A stretch of 8,033 bases of DNA, from assembly GCA_001304365.1 (NCBI GenBank), contig LJNA01000122.1:1-8033 (forward strand), given 5' to 3'. The notes under the pieces are model-generated. The model saw only the letters and a list, made by a program, of their open reading frames with translations. It was not told the origin of the DNA and searched no databases. The stretch is from Syntrophobacter sp. DG_60 (GTDB lineage: Bacteria > Desulfobacterota > Desulfofervidia > Desulfofervidales > DG-60). Below, in pieces: positions 1-6,006 of this stretch. Within the stretch, counting starts at the first letter, position 1. Each line of letters opens with the position of its first letter. The translations under genes and the position numbers were made by a program.

Positions 1-290
1 AAACAAATCCAAATTTCAAATGTTCAAACTCCCAAAACTCTCTGGCCCTTTGGGCCAAACGGAAGGCCTTTGGCCTTCAAATAAGGAATGAAATGTTTTT
101 TCCTTACCGCTGCGCCTTCGGCCCAACCGTGAAATCCTTTGGGCTTCCTTGTTTTGGTCATTTGGATTTTTGTCATTTGATATTGTTTGGAATTTGGGAT
201 TTAGGATTTGGTATTTTGTTGCCTCTATCATTTCTAAATCTCTATCAACCTCTGCTAATCTCAATTTATCTCCAGTCAAGTTTTGTTTTT
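1..290. repeat. Dispersed intergenic repeat, copy A, after secY
   Basis: The 290 bases after secY contain no gene. On the plus strand they hold a short arm of CCAAAT/TTCAAA units (1-32, perhaps continuing past the window edge), then a GC-rich core with two hairpins. A complementary arm of GTCATTTGG and GGATTTGG units follows (152-217), then a tail with CTAAATCTCTATCAACCTCT (234-253). It ends in the 18-mer CTCCAGTCAAGTTTTGTT (270-287), next to the secY stop. Tail and 18-mer match copy B in the same orientation; TTTTTTCCTT is also shared (96-105). Reading frames at 16-279 and 93-350 are repeat-derived low-complexity sequence, not genes. Confidence 0.8.
43..78. other. Two adjacent perfect hairpins in the core of repeat copy A
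   Basis: TGGCCC-TTT-GGGCCA (43-57) and GAAGGCC-TTT-GGCCTTC (62-78) are perfect stems of 6 and 7 base pairs, each with a three-base loop. A third inverted repeat, TAAGGAA/TTCCTTA, pairs 82-88 with 100-106. No T-run follows either tight hairpin on either strand, so they are not classical intrinsic terminators. Copy B lacks this GC-rich core, so it looks like a module nested in copy A. Confidence 0.6.
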
Positions 291-1595
291 TTAATGGTAG
301 CCCTTAAATTTTGCCTTTTTGAGAAATCCTTCATAGTATCTAGTAATTAAATGTGTCTCAATTTGGGCAACAGTCTCAATAGCTACCCCTACTACAATTA
401 AAAGAGCTGTACCACCAAAATAAAATGGTACATGAAACTTCCTTATCAGTATTGTAGGCAATATACAGACAATTGAAACATAAATAGCCCCTACAAATGT
501 CAATCTTGTTAGCACCTTGTCTATGTAATCTGCTGTCCTTTGGCCAGGTCTGATTCCTGGTATGTATCCCCCATATTTTCTCATATTGTCTGCCACATCG
601 ATAGGATTAAATATGATGGCTGTATAAAAATAACAAAAGAAGATGATTAAAGCCACAAAAGTAGCGGAATAGATAAGAGAGCCTGGATTAAATAGGTTAA
701 CAAAATTTTCAAATATGGGAATTCTAATAAACTGGGCCACTGTTGCAGGAAACATAATAATAGATGAGGCAAAGATAGGGGGGATGACACCTGATGTATT
801 CACTCGTAATGGTAAATGTGTACTTTGGCCTCCATAGATGCGCCTGCCTACTACCCTACGGGCATATTGAACAGCAATACGCCGCTGTCCCCTTTCTGTA
901 AATGCAATGAAACCTACTACTGTTACCATTAACACCAATAAGAATAATAATAGAAAAACGTGGAGCTCACCAGTCTTCATCAATCTAAGGGTATTGCTTG
1001 TTGCAGCAGGCATATCCGCCACAATCCCTGAAAAGATGATAAGTGAAATGCCATTACCAATCCCCTTTTCTGTAATCTGTTCCCCTAACCACATAAGGAA
1101 GGCCGTACCGGAAGTTAGTGTAATCATAGTGAGCAATCGGAAACCCCAACCCGGGTCTGGTACCACCCTCATCCCACCTAAGACCATATTTTCTAGGCCA
1201 ACACTAATAAAAAAACCTTGAATAAGGCTTAAACCAACAGTGGCATAACGAGTATATTGGGTTATCTTCCTCCTACCTAGCTCTCCCTCCTTAGATAACC
1301 GCTCTAAATATGGAACCACAGCCGTTAATAACTGAAAGATAATAGATGCGCTAATATAGGGCATGATACCCAACGCAAAGATGGAAAGGCGTCTTAAGGC
1401 CCCACCTGAAAACATGTCTATTAAACCAAACAAAGTCCCCTTTGTCTTAGCAAAAAAAGCCGCTAAGGCCACTGTATCTATACCAGGAGCAGGTACATGA
1501 ATACCCAGTCGATAAATGGCTAACATAAAAAAGGTAATCAATATACGTCGCTTTAGTTCTGGAATCTTTGGTATATTTTGAAAACCCTCTAACAT
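291..1595 (-). CDS. secY: Protein translocase subunit SecY
   Basis: SecY is the channel of the Sec translocon in the inner membrane; with SecE and SecG it passes unfolded proteins driven by SecA, or nascent chains from docked ribosomes. The product is 434 residues, the usual size, with ten hydrophobic segments. Visible marks are TM1 (about 17-37) and the plug region FSGGALRRLSIFALGIMPYISASIIFQLL (62-90). The cytoplasmic loops include SKEGELGRRKITQYTRYATVGL (101-122), the ERGQRRIAVQYARR loop (234-247), and GGYIPGIRPGQRTADYIDKVLTRLT (342-366). The end is RYYEGFLKK. GAGGT lies 8 bases before the ATG, inside the rplO 3' end. Neighbours usual downstream (adk, map, infA, rpmJ) are not in the window. 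Confidence 0.98.
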   Translation of the reverse strand: MLEGFQNIPKIPELKRRILITFFMLAIYRLGIHVPAPGIDTVALAAFFAKTKGTLFGLIDMFSGGALRRLSIFALGIMPYISASIIFQLLTAVVPYLERLSKEGELGRRKITQYTRYATVGLSLIQGFFISVGLENMVLGGMRVVPDPGWGFRLLTMITLTSGTAFLMWLGEQITEKGIGNGISLIIFSGIVADMPAATSNTLRLMKTGELHVFLLLFLLVLMVTVVGFIAFTERGQRRIAVQYARRVVGRRIYGGQSTHLPLRVNTSGVIPPIFASSIIMFPATVAQFIRIPIFENFVNLFNPGSLIYSATFVALIIFFCYFYTAIIFNPIDVADNMRKYGGYIPGIRPGQRTADYIDKVLTRLTFVGAIYVSIVCILPTILIRKFHVPFYFGGTALLIVVGVAIETVAQIETHLITRYYEGFLKKAKFKGYH

Positions 1596-1596
1596 A

Positions 1597-2037
1597 TTAA
1601 ATTACCTCTACTTTCCCTCCAGCCAATTCTATTTTCTCCTTCGCTTGCTTACTAAATCTATGAACTCTCACTGTTAAAGGAAAATTAATCTCGCCATTAC
1701 CTAATAGCTTTACTGGCTCTTTTTTGACCAAGCCTACCTCTCTTAAGGCCTTTGGGTCTACTATATCGCTTGCCTTAAATCTTTCAGCCAAATCACCGAT
1801 ATTAACAATATGGTATTCCTTTCTAAATATATTTTTAAAACCCCTTTTAGGCAGCCGTCGATAAAGAGGCATCTGACCACCTTCAAAATATGGTGAAATG
1901 TTTCCACCGGCCCTAGCTTTTTGCCCTTTTTGACCACGACCAGATGTACTCCCATGACCCGAGGCATCGCCACGACCCAAACGTTTTCTTTCCTTAATTG
2001 CCCCTTGAAGGGGTCTTAAATCACTTAGCGAAACCAT
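1597..2037 (-). CDS. rplO: 50S ribosomal protein L15
   Basis: L15 is a 23S rRNA-binding protein with a long basic extension that reaches into the large subunit. The 146-residue product has the standard start [21 protein letters not shown]. The glycine-rich arm follows ([23 protein letters not shown], about 23-45), then [21 protein letters not shown] (about 49-69). The signature [11 protein letters not shown] lies at the C-terminus. The start ATG is preceded by GAGGAG directly adjacent and AAGGTG 10 bases away, so spacing is imperfect but a purine-rich site exists. It is separated from rpmD by copy B of the dispersed repeat, instead of the usual few bases. The stop is one base before secY. Intact. 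Confidence 0.97.
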   Translation of the reverse strand: MVSLSDLRPLQGAIKERKRLGRGDASGHGSTSGRGQKGQKARAGGNISPYFEGGQMPLYRRLPKRGFKNIFRKEYHIVNIGDLAERFKASDIVDPKALREVGLVKKEPVKLLGNGEINFPLTVRVHRFSKQAKEKIELAGGKVEVI

Positions 2038-2081
2038 CTCCTCTATTCACCTTGATGTATATCCTCGTTAATAAAAAATAT

Positions 2082-2297
2082 GAAATTTATTCCCTAAATC
2101 CCAAATGCCAAAATCTAAATGCCAAATGAAATCCAAATGTCTAAATGCCAAAATCGTCTCTTTTTTCCTTGTCATTCTCATTTTGTCATTTGAACTTTGG
2201 GCTTGATTTTTCATTTGAGCTTTGTCATTTGTCATTTTTAGATTTGATATTCTCTCCATTATCTCTAATCTCTATAAACCTCTAATCGAGTTTTGTT
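2082..2297. repeat. Dispersed intergenic repeat, copy B, between rpmD and rplO
   Basis: This element fills the rpmD-rplO gap. On the plus strand it has a left arm of CCAAATG-like units (about 2095-2155) and a centre with TTTTTTCCTT (2161-2170). A right arm of complementary GTCATTTG-like units follows (about 2170-2250). It ends in a tail (TCTCTAATCTCTATAAACCT at 2262-2281) with the 18-mer CTCTAATCGAGTTTTGTT (2280-2297). The 18-mer and tail recur after secY. The arms could fold as a long imperfect hairpin. A 63-codon reading frame through it (2068-2259) is low-complexity repeat translation and not a gene. Confidence 0.8.
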
Positions 2298-2476
2298 CTT
2301 TCATTTACTATCTCTACCAAATGGGATACCCTTTTTACCATACCCCTTATTTGAGGATTATCAGGCAACTCTGCTACCTTATTTAGCTTAGTCAACCTTA
2401 GAGTTTTTAAGATCAATACCTGCTTTTTAGAACAGCCAATTCTACTCTTGATTAATTTTATAGTTATGTTTGCCAC
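2282..2476 (-). CDS. rpmD: 50S ribosomal protein L30
   Basis: L30 is a small large-subunit protein, present in many but not all bacteria. The 64-residue product starts at a GTG and reads [55 protein letters not shown], which covers the whole family (usual length about 58-60). AAGGGG lies 8 bases upstream, inside rpsE, and the two genes overlap by 35 bases. The last residues NERTKLD extend beyond the usual end, and their codons together with the TAG stop fall inside the conserved 18-base end of the repeat that follows. The C-terminal tail therefore seems to have been rewritten by the repeat. The L30 core is complete. Confidence 0.95.
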   Translation of the reverse strand: MANITIKLIKSRIGCSKKQVLILKTLRLTKLNKVAELPDNPQIRGMVKRVSHLVEIVNERTKLD

Positions 2477-2924
2477 CTTCTTTCCCCTTCATCTTAGCTA
2501 ATGTATGCACCACTGCCTTCACCACATTATGGGGATTTCTAGAGCCCAAACATTTCGTCAAAACATCCTGAATCCCTGCTGCCTCCATAATAGCCCTTAC
2601 CGCACCACCTGCTTTGATGCCTGTACCTTTTGAAGCAGGTCTTAATAACACCTTAGCCGCACCAAAATGACCAATAATTTCATGACATATAGTGGGCCCC
2701 GCAAGGGGTACCTTAATCATGTGTTTTCGTGCACGCTCAACCGCTTTACGAATGGCGTTTGGTACTTCATGGGCCTTCCCTAAACCATATCCCACCATGC
2801 CCTCACCATCGCCTACTACAGCTAGGGCACTGAACTTAAATCTTCTACCCCCCTTCACTACTTTGGCTACCCGACGGATATCTACCACCCTATCTATTAA
2901 TTGTTTTTTTTCTTCTTCAACCAT
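2442..2924 (-). CDS. rpsE: 30S ribosomal protein S5
   Basis: S5 lies at the mRNA entry and decoding region of the small subunit and affects translational accuracy. The product is 160 residues. The N-terminal double-stranded-RNA-binding-like domain has [53 protein letters not shown] (about 13-65). The C-terminal domain has [55 protein letters not shown] (about 88-142). The usual RGKSVEE-type C-terminus is absent; instead the frame runs on as [14 protein letters not shown] over the first 35 bases of rpmD. The ATG lies 9 bases after the rplR stop, in AT-rich sequence without a Shine-Dalgarno, so initiation may depend on ribosomes finishing rplR. Confidence 0.96.
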   Translation of the reverse strand: MVEEEKKQLIDRVVDIRRVAKVVKGGRRFKFSALAVVGDGEGMVGYGLGKAHEVPNAIRKAVERARKHMIKVPLAGPTICHEIIGHFGAAKVLLRPASKGTGIKAGGAVRAIMEAAGIQDVLTKCLGSRNPHNVVKAVVHTLAKMKGKEGGKHNYKINQE

Positions 2925-2933
2925 ATATTTAAT

Positions 2934-3302
2934 CTAAAATTGCAGTCCCTCTTCTCTAGCAGCATCAGCTAAGGCATTTATACAACCATGATAAGGGAAA
3001 CCATTACGATCAAAAACCGCTCTCTTGATCCCTTTCTCTAAGGCCCGCTTAGCTATCAGCCTTCCTACTTCTTGAGAAATGTTCATACGCTTTTGACCTA
3101 CCATACCCTCTCGAATCTCAGATTCTAGGGAAGAGGCAGCAGCTAAAGTGATTCCATTTATATCATCAATAATTTGGGCATAAATATACCTATTGCTTCT
3201 AAAAACACAAAGTCTTGGCCGGACACCTGTACCAAACACCTTTTTACGAACACGCCTTTTACGGCGTAACCTAGCTAACCTCTTTTCTTCCACCCCAATC
3301 AT
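2934..3302 (-). CDS. rplR: 50S ribosomal protein L18
   Basis: L18 binds 5S rRNA and helps attach it to the large subunit in the central protuberance. The product is 122 residues, normal length. It has a strongly basic N-terminal arm ([19 protein letters not shown], about 7-25), then [20 protein letters not shown] (about 28-47). The C-terminal hallmark is [27 protein letters not shown] (about 96-122). The ATG overlaps the rplF stop (ATGA), with AAAGGG about 5 bases upstream, so L18 synthesis is probably coupled to translation of the L6 3' half. That coupling suggests the damaged rplF still has to be traversed by ribosomes for normal L18 output. The gene itself is intact. Confidence 0.97.
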   Translation of the reverse strand: MIGVEEKRLARLRRKRRVRKKVFGTGVRPRLCVFRSNRYIYAQIIDDINGITLAAASSLESEIREGMVGQKRMNISQEVGRLIAKRALEKGIKRAVFDRNGFPYHGCINALADAAREEGLQF

Positions 3303-3706
3303 TTTTTCCCTTTGCCGGCCTTACGCCATATTCTCTCATCTATATAACGAATACCTTTAACCTTATACGGTTCAGGTGCATGAAACTGCCTTATAATAGC
3401 AGCAGTTTGCCCTACCAATTCCTTATCGATTCCCTCCACAATAAGCTTTTTTCCCTCTATACTAAATTTAATACCTTCTTTTGCTTCATATTCTATAGGA
3501 CGAGAGAAGCCCAAATGTAAGATGAGTTTCTTACCCTTAGTCTCTACCCTATATCCCAATCCTTCGATAACAAGCGTCTTTTTAAAGCCTCCACAGACTC
3601 CACTGACCATATTGGCAATTAATGCCCTAGTAAGTCCATGGAGCGCCTTGGCCTTTCTAGAATCATCAACTCTCAAAACCTTAATTAAATTGCCCTCTTT
3701 TTCCAC
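3299..3706 (-). CDS. rplF: 50S ribosomal protein L6, N-terminally truncated or frameshifted
   Basis: L6 binds 23S rRNA beside the sarcin-ricin loop and the factor-binding site. This frame gives 135 residues against about 177-180 for the family. It begins at a GTG, entering L6 around its residue 45 ([32 protein letters not shown]). It keeps the complete second half: [34 protein letters not shown] (about 40-73) and the C-terminal hallmark [26 protein letters not shown]. Most of the first of the two repeated L6 domains is therefore missing. The canonical start lies 35 bases upstream in another frame. If translated alone, GTG 3706 has a weak TAGGA 5 bases before it. The stop overlaps rplR as ATGA. 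Assembly error, real lesion, or recoding are all possible. Confidence 0.85.
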   Translation of the reverse strand: MEKEGNLIKVLRVDDSRKAKALHGLTRALIANMVSGVCGGFKKTLVIEGLGYRVETKGKKLILHLGFSRPIEYEAKEGIKFSIEGKKLIVEGIDKELVGQTAAIIRQFHAPEPYKVKGIRYIDERIWRKAGKGKK

Positions 3707-3741
3707 CCTAATCCTATAGGTGCTTTACCTACCCGTGACAT
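3685..3741 (-). pseudogene. rplF: Orphaned N-terminus of ribosomal protein L6 (frameshifted, 18 codons)
   Basis: Translating from the ATG at 3741 gives [18 protein letters not shown] followed by TAA. The first nine residues are the canonical bacterial L6 start (family MSRxGKxPI). The reading frame then runs directly into sequence that belongs about 35 residues further along L6, but in the wrong frame. The main L6 frame lies at -1 relative to this one. A perfect 8-base palindrome CCTATAGG (3713-3720) sits at the join. A stretch TGG AAA AAG lies just after it, where a -1 slip would restore the L6 frame. I treat this as the 5' part of the same gene as the next entry, split by a deletion of roughly 100 bases. 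Confidence 0.85.
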
Positions 3742-3748
3742 AAAAAGA

Positions 3749-3754
3749 CTCCTA
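3749..3754 (-). promoter_or_regulatory. Shine-Dalgarno of the original rplF start (TAGGAG)
   Basis: TAGGAG overlaps the rpsH stop and lies 7 bases before the ATG at 3741. It shows that ribosomes are directed to the canonical L6 start and not to the GTG at 3706 that opens the long downstream frame. Confidence 0.7.
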
Positions 3755-4153
3755 CCAAATATTACAAAGCCATTCCCCGCCTACACCTAATCTCCTTGCC
3801 TGCCTGTCTGTCAATACCCCCTTTGGAGTAGAGAGAATAGCAATTCCCAACCCATTAAGCACATAAGGGATTTGCTTCCGCTTCACATAAATACGACGTC
3901 CTGGTTTGCTTATCCTTTCTAAATGAGAAATGGCACACCTTTTATCCTCATCATATTCAAAGGCAATTTTGATGATCCCCTGTCTTCCATCTTTAATAAG
4001 CTTATACTGGTGAATGTAACCCTCTTCTTTTAAAATTTTAACAATATTTAGTTTTATTTTGGATGCAGGTACTTCTACTGCTTCTTTTTTCACACTAATA
4101 GCATTTCTCAACCTGGTCAACACATCTGCGATGGGGTCATTGATACCCGACAT
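3752..4153 (-). CDS. rpsH: 30S ribosomal protein S8
   Basis: S8 binds the central domain of 16S rRNA and, in Escherichia coli, represses the spc operon by binding a mimic of its rRNA site near rplE. The start is set at the ATG at 4153 (133 aa, [20 protein letters not shown]) because of the AAGGAG spacing and the family N-terminus. A GTG two codons earlier is less likely. The family marks are present: [21 protein letters not shown] (about 27-47), [36 protein letters not shown] (about 81-116), and the C-terminal [10 protein letters not shown]. The stop TAG is part of the TAGGAG ribosome binding site of rplF. I did not find a convincing S8 operator. Confidence 0.96.
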   Translation of the reverse strand: MSGINDPIADVLTRLRNAISVKKEAVEVPASKIKLNIVKILKEEGYIHQYKLIKDGRQGIIKIAFEYDEDKRCAISHLERISKPGRRIYVKRKQIPYVLNGLGIAILSTPKGVLTDRQARRLGVGGEWLCNIW

Positions 4154-4158
4154 ACACA

Positions 4159-4164
4159 CTCCTT
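4159..4164 (-). promoter_or_regulatory. Shine-Dalgarno of rpsH (AAGGAG)
   Basis: AAGGAG lies 5 bases before the ATG at 4153 and only 1 base before an in-frame GTG at 4159. The spacing favours the ATG and shortens the rpsH product by two residues compared with the longest reading frame. It overlaps the stop of rpsN. Confidence 0.75.
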
Positions 4165-4348
4165 ACCAGCTTGCTTTAATCACCCCAGGGATTTCTCCCT
4201 TTAAGGCGAGGCTACGGAAACAAACACGGCATATCCCAAATTTGCGCAAGAATGCCCTTGCCCTTCCGCACAAAGGACAGCGGTTGTATTTCCTTACCCT
4301 AAATTTTGAGGGTCTCTGAACCTTAATCATCAATGTCTTCCTTGCCAT
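4163..4348 (-). CDS. rpsN: 30S ribosomal protein S14, zinc-binding short form
   Basis: S14 is a small-subunit head protein next to S3, S10 and S19. This is the 61-residue C+ (type Z) form. It has CPLC at residues 24-27 and CRVC at 40-43, the four cysteines that hold one zinc, with the conserved [33 protein letters not shown] tail. Bacteria with the longer zinc-free S14 lack these cysteines, so the form is a mild taxonomic and zinc-supply marker. The ATG is preceded by GGGGG within the end of rplE. The stop TAA forms the first bases of the rpsH ribosome binding site. I see no zinc-responsive (Zur-like) paralogue in the window. Confidence 0.97.
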   Translation of the reverse strand: MARKTLMIKVQRPSKFRVRKYNRCPLCGRARAFLRKFGICRVCFRSLALKGEIPGVIKASW

Positions 4349-4350
4349 AA

Positions 4351-4893
4351 TTAACCCCCGAAAGGCAAGCCTAATTTTTCTAAAAGCACCTTCCCCTCCT
4401 TATTTGTTTTTGCTGTAGTAACAAAGGTAATATTCATTCCTTTTATCTTATCAATTTTGTCATAATTTATCTCAGGAAAAATAATATGCTCACGTATACC
4501 TGTAGTATAATTACCTCGACCATCAAAAGATCTATCAGAAAGCCCCTTAAAGTCTCTAATTCTTGGTAGGGCAAAATGGATTAGTTTGTCCAAAAAGTCA
4601 TACATCCTTTGTCCACGCAAAGTCGCTTTACACCCTATAGGCATACCTGTCTTTAGTTTAAAAGCAGCAATAGATTTTTTTGCCCTTTTTATTACGGGAC
4701 GCTGACCTGCAATTAAGGTCAATTCTTCCACAGCTGCATCCAAAACCTTTATGTTTTGTGTAGCTTCACCAACGCCCATATTAAGCACTATTTTTACTAA
4801 TCGTGGCACCTGCATAGGGTTTCTATAACCCATCTCTTCTATAAGAAAAGCTACAACTTCTTTTTCATAGTATTCCTGAAGTCTGGCTTTCAT
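4351..4893 (-). CDS. rplE: 50S ribosomal protein L5
   Basis: L5 binds 5S rRNA with L18 and L25-type proteins, forms part of the central protuberance, and contacts P-site tRNA. The product is 180 residues, the standard length. It has the N-terminal [14 protein letters not shown], the [16 protein letters not shown] segment (about 29-44), [32 protein letters not shown] (about 63-94), and the hallmark [35 protein letters not shown] (about 108-142). GAGGT lies 6 bases before the ATG, within the edge of the upstream repeat. The final GGG GGT codons form the purine-rich ribosome binding site of rpsN, which begins 2 bases after the stop. Intact and unambiguous. Confidence 0.97.
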   Translation of the reverse strand: MKARLQEYYEKEVVAFLIEEMGYRNPMQVPRLVKIVLNMGVGEATQNIKVLDAAVEELTLIAGQRPVIKRAKKSIAAFKLKTGMPIGCKATLRGQRMYDFLDKLIHFALPRIRDFKGLSDRSFDGRGNYTTGIREHIIFPEINYDKIDKIKGMNITFVTTAKTNKEGKVLLEKLGLPFGG

Positions 4894-4959
4894 CCCCTTA
4901 CCTCGATGCTAGATGCTTGATCCTCGATCCTCGTTTCTCATATTATCGAGTATCTAGTA
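4894..4959. repeat. CCTCGAT-type short repeats between rplX and rplE
   Basis: This 66-base spacer contains short tandem-like units on the plus strand: CCTCGAT at 4901-4907 and again at 4922-4928, a further CCTCGT at 4929-4934, interleaved with GCTAGATGCTTGAT. ATCGAG and CTAG motifs recur on the other side at 4945-4956. The end nearest rplE supplies its ribosome binding site (GAGGT, 4900-4904, 6 bases before the ATG). The motif resembles ATCGAGGATCGAGGATC-like intergenic repeats seen in other bacterial genomes, a comparison made from memory. No gene or terminator is seen. Confidence 0.55.
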
Positions 4960-5283
4960 TTATACTTTATCAATAACTTCGCCACATTTTTTACAATATC
5001 TTACCTTACGTCCATCCTCCAAAAACCTATAACCTACCCTTGCAGGTTTCACACACTTATCACACATAATCATCACACTTGATATATGAATAGGGGCCTC
5101 TTTTTCAATAATACCGCCCTTCCCCGTGGTAGGACTAGGACGGGCGTGGCGTTTAACCATATTTACCTTCTCTACAATAATGCACTGTTTTCCTGGAAAC
5201 ACCCTTAAAATCTTACCAATTTTACCCTTTTCCTTTCCCACCGTAACCATTACCTTATCGTCTCGCCTAATGCGGAATTTCAT
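4960..5283 (-). CDS. rplX: 50S ribosomal protein L24 with C-terminal zinc ribbon
   Basis: L24 is one of the first proteins to bind 23S rRNA and initiates large-subunit assembly near the tunnel exit. The 107-residue product has the KOW motif at the front ([19 protein letters not shown], about 10-28) and the [33 protein letters not shown] block (about 41-73). It ends in a zinc-ribbon-like tail with cysteines at 74, 77, 97 and 100 (CDKC...CKKC). Many bacterial L24 proteins carry this four-cysteine form. The ATG follows the rplN TAA with no gap, and GAGGTG lies 6 bases upstream inside rplN, a strong coupled start. A 66-base repeat-containing gap follows before rplE. Confidence 0.96.
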   Translation of the reverse strand: MKFRIRRDDKVMVTVGKEKGKIGKILRVFPGKQCIIVEKVNMVKRHARPSPTTGKGGIIEKEAPIHISSVMIMCDKCVKPARVGYRFLEDGRKVRYCKKCGEVIDKV

Positions 5284-5652
5284 TTATGTCACCTCAGGTG
5301 CTAAAGATACAATTTTCATAAATTTTTTTGCCCTTAACTCCCTAGCCACGGGGCCAAAGATACGGGTCCCTATAGGCTCACCATGAGGATCTATTAAGAC
5401 CACTGCATTATCATCAAATCGAACCAAGCTTCCATCTGACCGTAAAAGCTCCTTTTTTGTCCGAACCACTACTGCCTTAGCAACAGAGCCCTTGTCTACC
5501 TTAGAGTTGGGCAATGTGTCTTTTATAGAGACCACAATCACATCCCCAACCCTGGCATAACGTTTATGACCCCCCCCTGATATACCAATGCAAGCCACCT
5601 TTTTTGCCCCTGTATTATCTGCCACTCCACATTCAGTTTGCACTTGGATCAT
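5284..5652 (-). CDS. rplN: 50S ribosomal protein L14
   Basis: L14 binds 23S rRNA at the subunit interface, forms bridges to 16S rRNA, and is the docking site for the silencing factor RsfS. I start it at the ATG at 5652, giving exactly the usual 122 residues with the canonical [22 protein letters not shown] terminus. A longer in-frame reading to 5685 would add 11 residues absent from the family. The ATG overlaps the rpsQ stop (ATGA), with AAAGGGTGG just upstream. The remaining signatures are present: [20 protein letters not shown] (about 36-55) and [30 protein letters not shown] (about 78-107). The TAA stop directly abuts the rplX ATG. Intact. Confidence 0.96.
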   Translation of the reverse strand: MIQVQTECGVADNTGAKKVACIGISGGGHKRYARVGDVIVVSIKDTLPNSKVDKGSVAKAVVVRTKKELLRSDGSLVRFDDNAVVLIDPHGEPIGTRIFGPVARELRAKKFMKIVSLAPEVT

Positions 5653-5906
5653 TCCACCCTTTCCAGTATCTTTAATATTCTCCAATGCTTTTGCTTACTA
5701 AATGGCCTTGCTTCTATAATTCTAACCCGATCCCCTATATGACAATCGTTTTTAGGGTCATGGGCCTTAAACTTCGCCCTCCGCCTTATATATTTACCCA
5801 CTCGGGGGTGCTTAACCAGCCTCTCCACCATCACTACTGCTGTTTTATCCATCTTATCACTGACCACAACCCCATCAAATATCTTCCTAGGCACATCTAT
5901 CTCCAT
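5649..5906 (-). CDS. rpsQ: 30S ribosomal protein S17
   Basis: S17 is an OB-fold protein that binds 16S rRNA early in small-subunit assembly. The product is 85 residues, standard length. It has [23 protein letters not shown] (about 7-29), [19 protein letters not shown] (about 33-51), and the signature [18 protein letters not shown] (about 58-75). The ATG at 5906 is the only plausible start: the upstream frame closes at a TGA within 24 bases and holds no other ATG, GTG or TTG. The 24 bases before it are AT-rich repeat sequence with no Shine-Dalgarno. The stop TGA overlaps the rplN start as ATGA. The protein is intact; its initiation signal is the odd part. Confidence 0.96.
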   Translation of the reverse strand: MEIDVPRKIFDGVVVSDKMDKTAVVMVERLVKHPRVGKYIRRRAKFKAHDPKNDCHIGDRVRIIEARPFSKQKHWRILKILERVE

Positions 5907-6006
5907 AATTACAAAATGTAAAATGAGTCACTTAATCTAACTCCCAATTCATAGTTCCTGGGTTTCATTTTTACTTTTGCACTTTGCACTTTTCATTTTT
6001 CACTGT
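5907..6006. repeat. Self-complementary AAGTGCAAA / AAAATGA repeat between rpmC and rpsQ
   Basis: This 100-base spacer, read on the gene strand, starts with a run of near-tandem short units (GTGAAAAATGAAAAGTGCAA, then AGTGCAAAAGTAAAAATGAAA). It passes through an unrelated middle (CCCAGGAACTATGAATTGGG) and ends in TGACTCATTTTACATTTTG. That end is roughly the reverse complement of the first arm (CAAAAGTAAAAATGAAAC against CAAAATGTAAAATGAGTC). It could fold as an imperfect hairpin in the mRNA. It has no open reading frame of note and no Shine-Dalgarno for rpsQ. It is a different family from those flanking rplO. Confidence 0.65.

Noticed and set aside
43..78. Hairpins after secY as intrinsic terminators
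   Set aside because: Stems are perfect but no T-run follows on the transcribed strand, so termination is not supported.
16..279. An 87-codon minus-strand reading frame after secY
   Set aside because: It is translated from the dispersed repeat (lys/asn/gln-rich, no domain, no ribosome binding site) and covers the hairpin core; typical repeat-derived spurious protein.
93..350. An 85-codon plus-strand frame overlapping the secY end
   Set aside because: It reads the ATTTGG arm as HLDF/GIWDLGFGIL-type low-complexity sequence and runs antisense into secY.
907..1221. A 104-codon plus-strand frame antisense to secY
   Set aside because: Antisense shadow of a strongly conserved membrane protein gene; nothing supports expression.
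1761..1973. A 70-codon frame inside rplO
   Set aside because: Shadow of the L15 gene in another frame on the same strand; L15 is unambiguous.
2095..2250. Repeated CCAAATG units as a CRISPR array
   Set aside because: Units are short, irregular and without uniform spacers; no cas genes nearby.
2068..2259. A 63-codon minus-strand frame between rpmD and rplO
   Set aside because: Same kind of repeat translation (ending GIWDLG-like); no start signal and no family resemblance.
4959..4964. A TATAAT on the minus strand at the rplX stop, as a possible internal promoter for rplE
   Set aside because: No TTGACA-like element at a 16-18 base distance upstream, and the region is AT-rich repeat where such a match is expected by chance.
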